From positions 226,965 through 290,964 of the forward strand of contig VWZX01001940.1 in assembly GCA_013399015.1 (NCBI GenBank): DNA of 64,000 nt, read 5' to 3'. Below are positions 61,442 to 64,000 of the stretch, one piece after another. Position numbers and translations under genes: made by a program. This DNA is from Galbula dea. Lineage: Eukaryota; Chordata; Aves; Piciformes; Galbulidae. How positions within the stretch are numbered: position 1 is the first letter of the stretch; every line of letters begins with the position of its first letter. The notes under the pieces were generated by a model. It did no database searches, had not been told where the DNA came from, and saw only the letters and a program-made list of their open reading frames with translations.

Positions 61442-63398
61442 CATGTAGATTGTCAGAATTTGACTGCAGCTGATGGTTCGCATATAGATATGAATAAGCA
61501 ATATAAACATTTCCATATAGTGATATCTATATATATTTGAGAATATAGTCAATTCAAATCATCTATAAAATGCTGGTAACTCTTTACCTTTTTATTGTTT
61601 TCTCCTCTTTCCTCAGCCTACACCAACAAGTCAATTAATTAAATCAATGACAATTTCAATCAGAAGTCTCATTGCCTATCTCCTTCCCAGCAGGAGAAGC
61701 CTTCAATCCATTGACTTTCTGATAGCTTTTAGAGAACAATGTTGACATACTTTCTCTAACAAAAAAATTTCCATCCCCTTCAAAAGTCCTGTCAAAGTTT
61801 CTCTTTCTGTAGGTAAGTTTCAGACACCTTTTGAAACAATCTAGAAAAGGGACAAAATGAGTTTCCTTGCCTACACTTTTGTCTCAGGAAATGGAATAAA
61901 GGAATTTTCCTAAGGAAGTCTGATTTTGTTTTCATTCTTCATTATTTTTGACACTGAAGTGTTGCTGAGTGGCTGAATAGAAATTAGGACCAGATTTGGG
62001 CAAAAGACCATCCTCACAAAATGTTTCAAATTCAGTTGCAGTAAAATGGATGAGTGGCTATATCAGATATAAAAATGAGAAATTAAAACATAGTGGGGTT
62101 TTAGCATTCAGTTGTACTACAAAAATGGTTTTAGCCATGAATCACAGCTGTGTTCATCAATATATAAATAATGCAAAACCAACCACATCTTTTACTTTAA
62201 AAAGACTCTTTTTCTGTCCTAGGGCTTAGATGAGTCTTTGAACAAAGAGAAGATGAGAGACTGTGGTGATGGACCGAGAACTCAGAGTAAAACTGCAACT
62301 TTCATTAAACAAGAACATACTTACTTTGTATTTTTTCTTAGTTACAATCAGTTGGCAGTCAGCATCAAAGTGGTTCCCTAGAAAGAATATGTGAAAGGAT
62401 CAAACTAGTGGATTTCTGATGTAAATAAAAATGTCAACAAAATAGGACAATTTCAGTCTGTCTCATAGATACCATCTAATTATTTCATCATTGGACTTAT
62501 GTGCTCAATCCTTCTTTAAAGAAATTCTTTTAACTAATTTTGAATTAGCTAAAATGGAAAAGAAAACTCTGGGTTTTGTGCCTTTCCTTGAAATTTTTCA
62601 CCCACATAGTTTCAAAAATTACTAGATGCTACTGCTGAGAGCTATCAGAACGTAAAAGAGGACTAATGAAAAGACTTGCAAAGTTACATACTAGACATGC
62701 TCACCATGCTGACATTATACAGTTCCTAGTAGTTCTGTCCTCTATTAAAAGCTGTATGAATACTCTGTGAGAAAATCTAATGAAAGACCTTTTTTACTGA
62801 GATTTTCTCTGTATTAGCTGGTTGGAGAAGTAGCAGCAGTATATAGGAGTTTATAGGAGGAATAAAAGAGCAACAGTCACTTTAAAAGCTACTGTTTTGA
62901 TCCATGGAGAATGAAGGGTACGACTACAGAACCATTACACCCTAGTGATTGTTTGCATACTCTTTATCATCATGATGATTACTCTGAGAAGTACCCTTAC
63001 CTTTCCTTGTATGCTTATGTGTCCAAGAGAACAGCAATATACTTGTGGATCTATAATGGCTGCCTACACTAACTCAAACCATGGGTCTCAAAGCAGCTAA
63101 ACAATTCCGACGTAGATGAACTAAACCTCAAAATTTTAAAATTTCTCCACAGATGGAGATTAGTCAGATTTTTACAGACAGAAAAAAGAACATACAAAAG
63201 TTTAAAAATCTAACAACAAAACTGGCAAATTTAGACCTCAGGAAATCTGTCAATGTAAAAGGTAACACGAGCATTCAGGAATCTCTCTCTGAAGGCCTGC
63301 TGTCTCTTTAGAATGGTCACGTTGCCTGAAGGTCCTGTGACATAATTTTAAAAAAAAAATTAGAAATTGAAAATAAGTTGTGCAATATGTCCAAGTAA
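61442..63398. other. AT-rich noncoding stretch
   Basis: No gene or known repeat is recognised. A 77-codon plus-strand frame at 61996-62229 lacks any domain. Confidence 0.55.
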
Positions 63399-63932
63399 AA
63401 TCATGGAAACATAGAATAATAGGATCTTAGAATGTTTTGAGTTGGAAGGGACCTTTAAATGTTACCTAGTCCAACCCCTTCTGCAGTAAGCCAGAACATT
63501 TACCAACTAAATCAGGGTTCTCACAGTGTCATTCAACATGACCTTGAATGTTTCCAGTGATAGGGCATCTACCACCTCTCTGAGCAACCTGTTCCAGTGT
63601 TCCACTACCCTCGTGCTGAAGAACTTCTTTTAGTTTAAACCCATTAGCCCTTGCCCTATCTCAACAGGACTGCTAAAAAGACTGTCTCCATCTTTCTTAT
63701 AGGCCCCTTTTAAGTATCAAAAGGCCTATAACAGCTCCCTGGAGCCTTCTCCGTGCTGAACAACCCCAACTCTTTCAGTATTTCTTCAAAGGAGAGGTTT
63801 TCCAGCCCCCTGATAATTTTTTATGGCCCTCCTCTGGACTGATTACAAGAGATCCATGTCTTTCTAGTGCTGGGGGCTCCAGAGCTGAACGCATTCCTCC
63901 AGGTTGGGTGTCACCAGAGCAGAGTAGAGGTA
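63399..63932 (-). mobile_element. CR1 LINE, 3' part, interrupted by a second CR1
   Basis: Reversed tail (AAACATAGAATAATAGGATC), then GTTGGAAGGGACC, CTAGTCCAACCCC, GCATCTACCACCTCTCTGAG and CCCATTAGCCCTTGCCCTATC. Further right are GAACAACCCCAACTC, GGCCCTCCTCTGGACTG and CACCAGAGCAGAGTAGAGG. At this last motif CR1 copies usually continue into further ORF2 sequence, but here another CR1 tail begins. Confidence 0.94.
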
Positions 63933-64000
63933 GAGAATCATAGAATCATAGAATTATCAGGGTTGGAAGGGACCTCAGAGGTCATCTAGTTCAACCCCCC
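63933..64000 (-). mobile_element. CR1 LINE, 3' end, continues past the window
   Basis: AGAATCATAGAATCATAGAA tail units, then TTATCAGGGTTGGAAGGG, CCTCAGAGGTCATCTAG and CCCCCC at the window edge. It lies within the preceding CR1 in the same orientation, so it is most simply a nested insertion. The left part of the host CR1 would be expected to resume beyond the window. Confidence 0.93.

Noticed and set aside
1..64000. Undescribed multi-gene system
   Set aside because: No cluster of genuine open frames, shared promoters or conserved operon-like structure exists. The recognisable content is retrotransposon debris in AT-rich noncoding DNA.

Overview
This window looks like a gene-free, AT-rich stretch of a bird genome, either intergenic or inside a large intron. 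The bird assignment rests on many CR1 non-LTR retrotransposons. These have the avian CR1 3' signature (a priming region such as TTGGACTAGATGATC / GGTCCCTTCCAAC, followed by ATTCTATG- or ATTCTGTG-type tail repeats). Solo LTRs of an avian ERVL-like type support it. I found no host exon, tRNA, rRNA, CRISPR array or prokaryotic feature that I can support. The open reading frames are short, and those with recognisable content belong to decayed CR1 ORF2.

Layout from left to right. 1-2683 is AT-rich with no recognised feature. A truncated LTR on the minus strand lies at about 2684-3092. CR1 copies on the plus strand lie at 3821-4922, 7824-8370, 8384-9717, 14851-15225, 18919-19052, 26311-26615, 33034-33096, 43617-43830, 51095-52371 and 53384-54180. 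CR1 copies on the minus strand lie at 6425-6631, 29428-30902 (with a detached 5' piece at 31086-31186), 52446-52614, 59407-61441, 63399-63932 and 63933 to the window end. Two related solo LTRs, both on the minus strand, lie at 39939-40689 and 48658-49417. Between them is unique AT-rich sequence with scattered microsatellites and short tandem repeats.

The repeats show several age layers. The CR1s at 18919 and 52446 are the best preserved and differ at about 8 of 130 aligned bases. The CR1s at 51095, 53384 and 59407 are very decayed. No copy has an intact ORF. Only the 29428-30902 copy still shows an uninterrupted FADD reverse-transcriptase motif.

The most interesting observations are a short CR1 flanked by an imperfect direct repeat of about 46-51 bp (a long target-site duplication, uncommon for CR1), a nested CR1-into-CR1 insertion at the right edge with apparent microhomology, and two same-strand solo LTRs each with a 4-of-5 matching flanking pentamer. 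I looked for a new biological system and do not see one. The window is best read as transposon-littered noncoding DNA.
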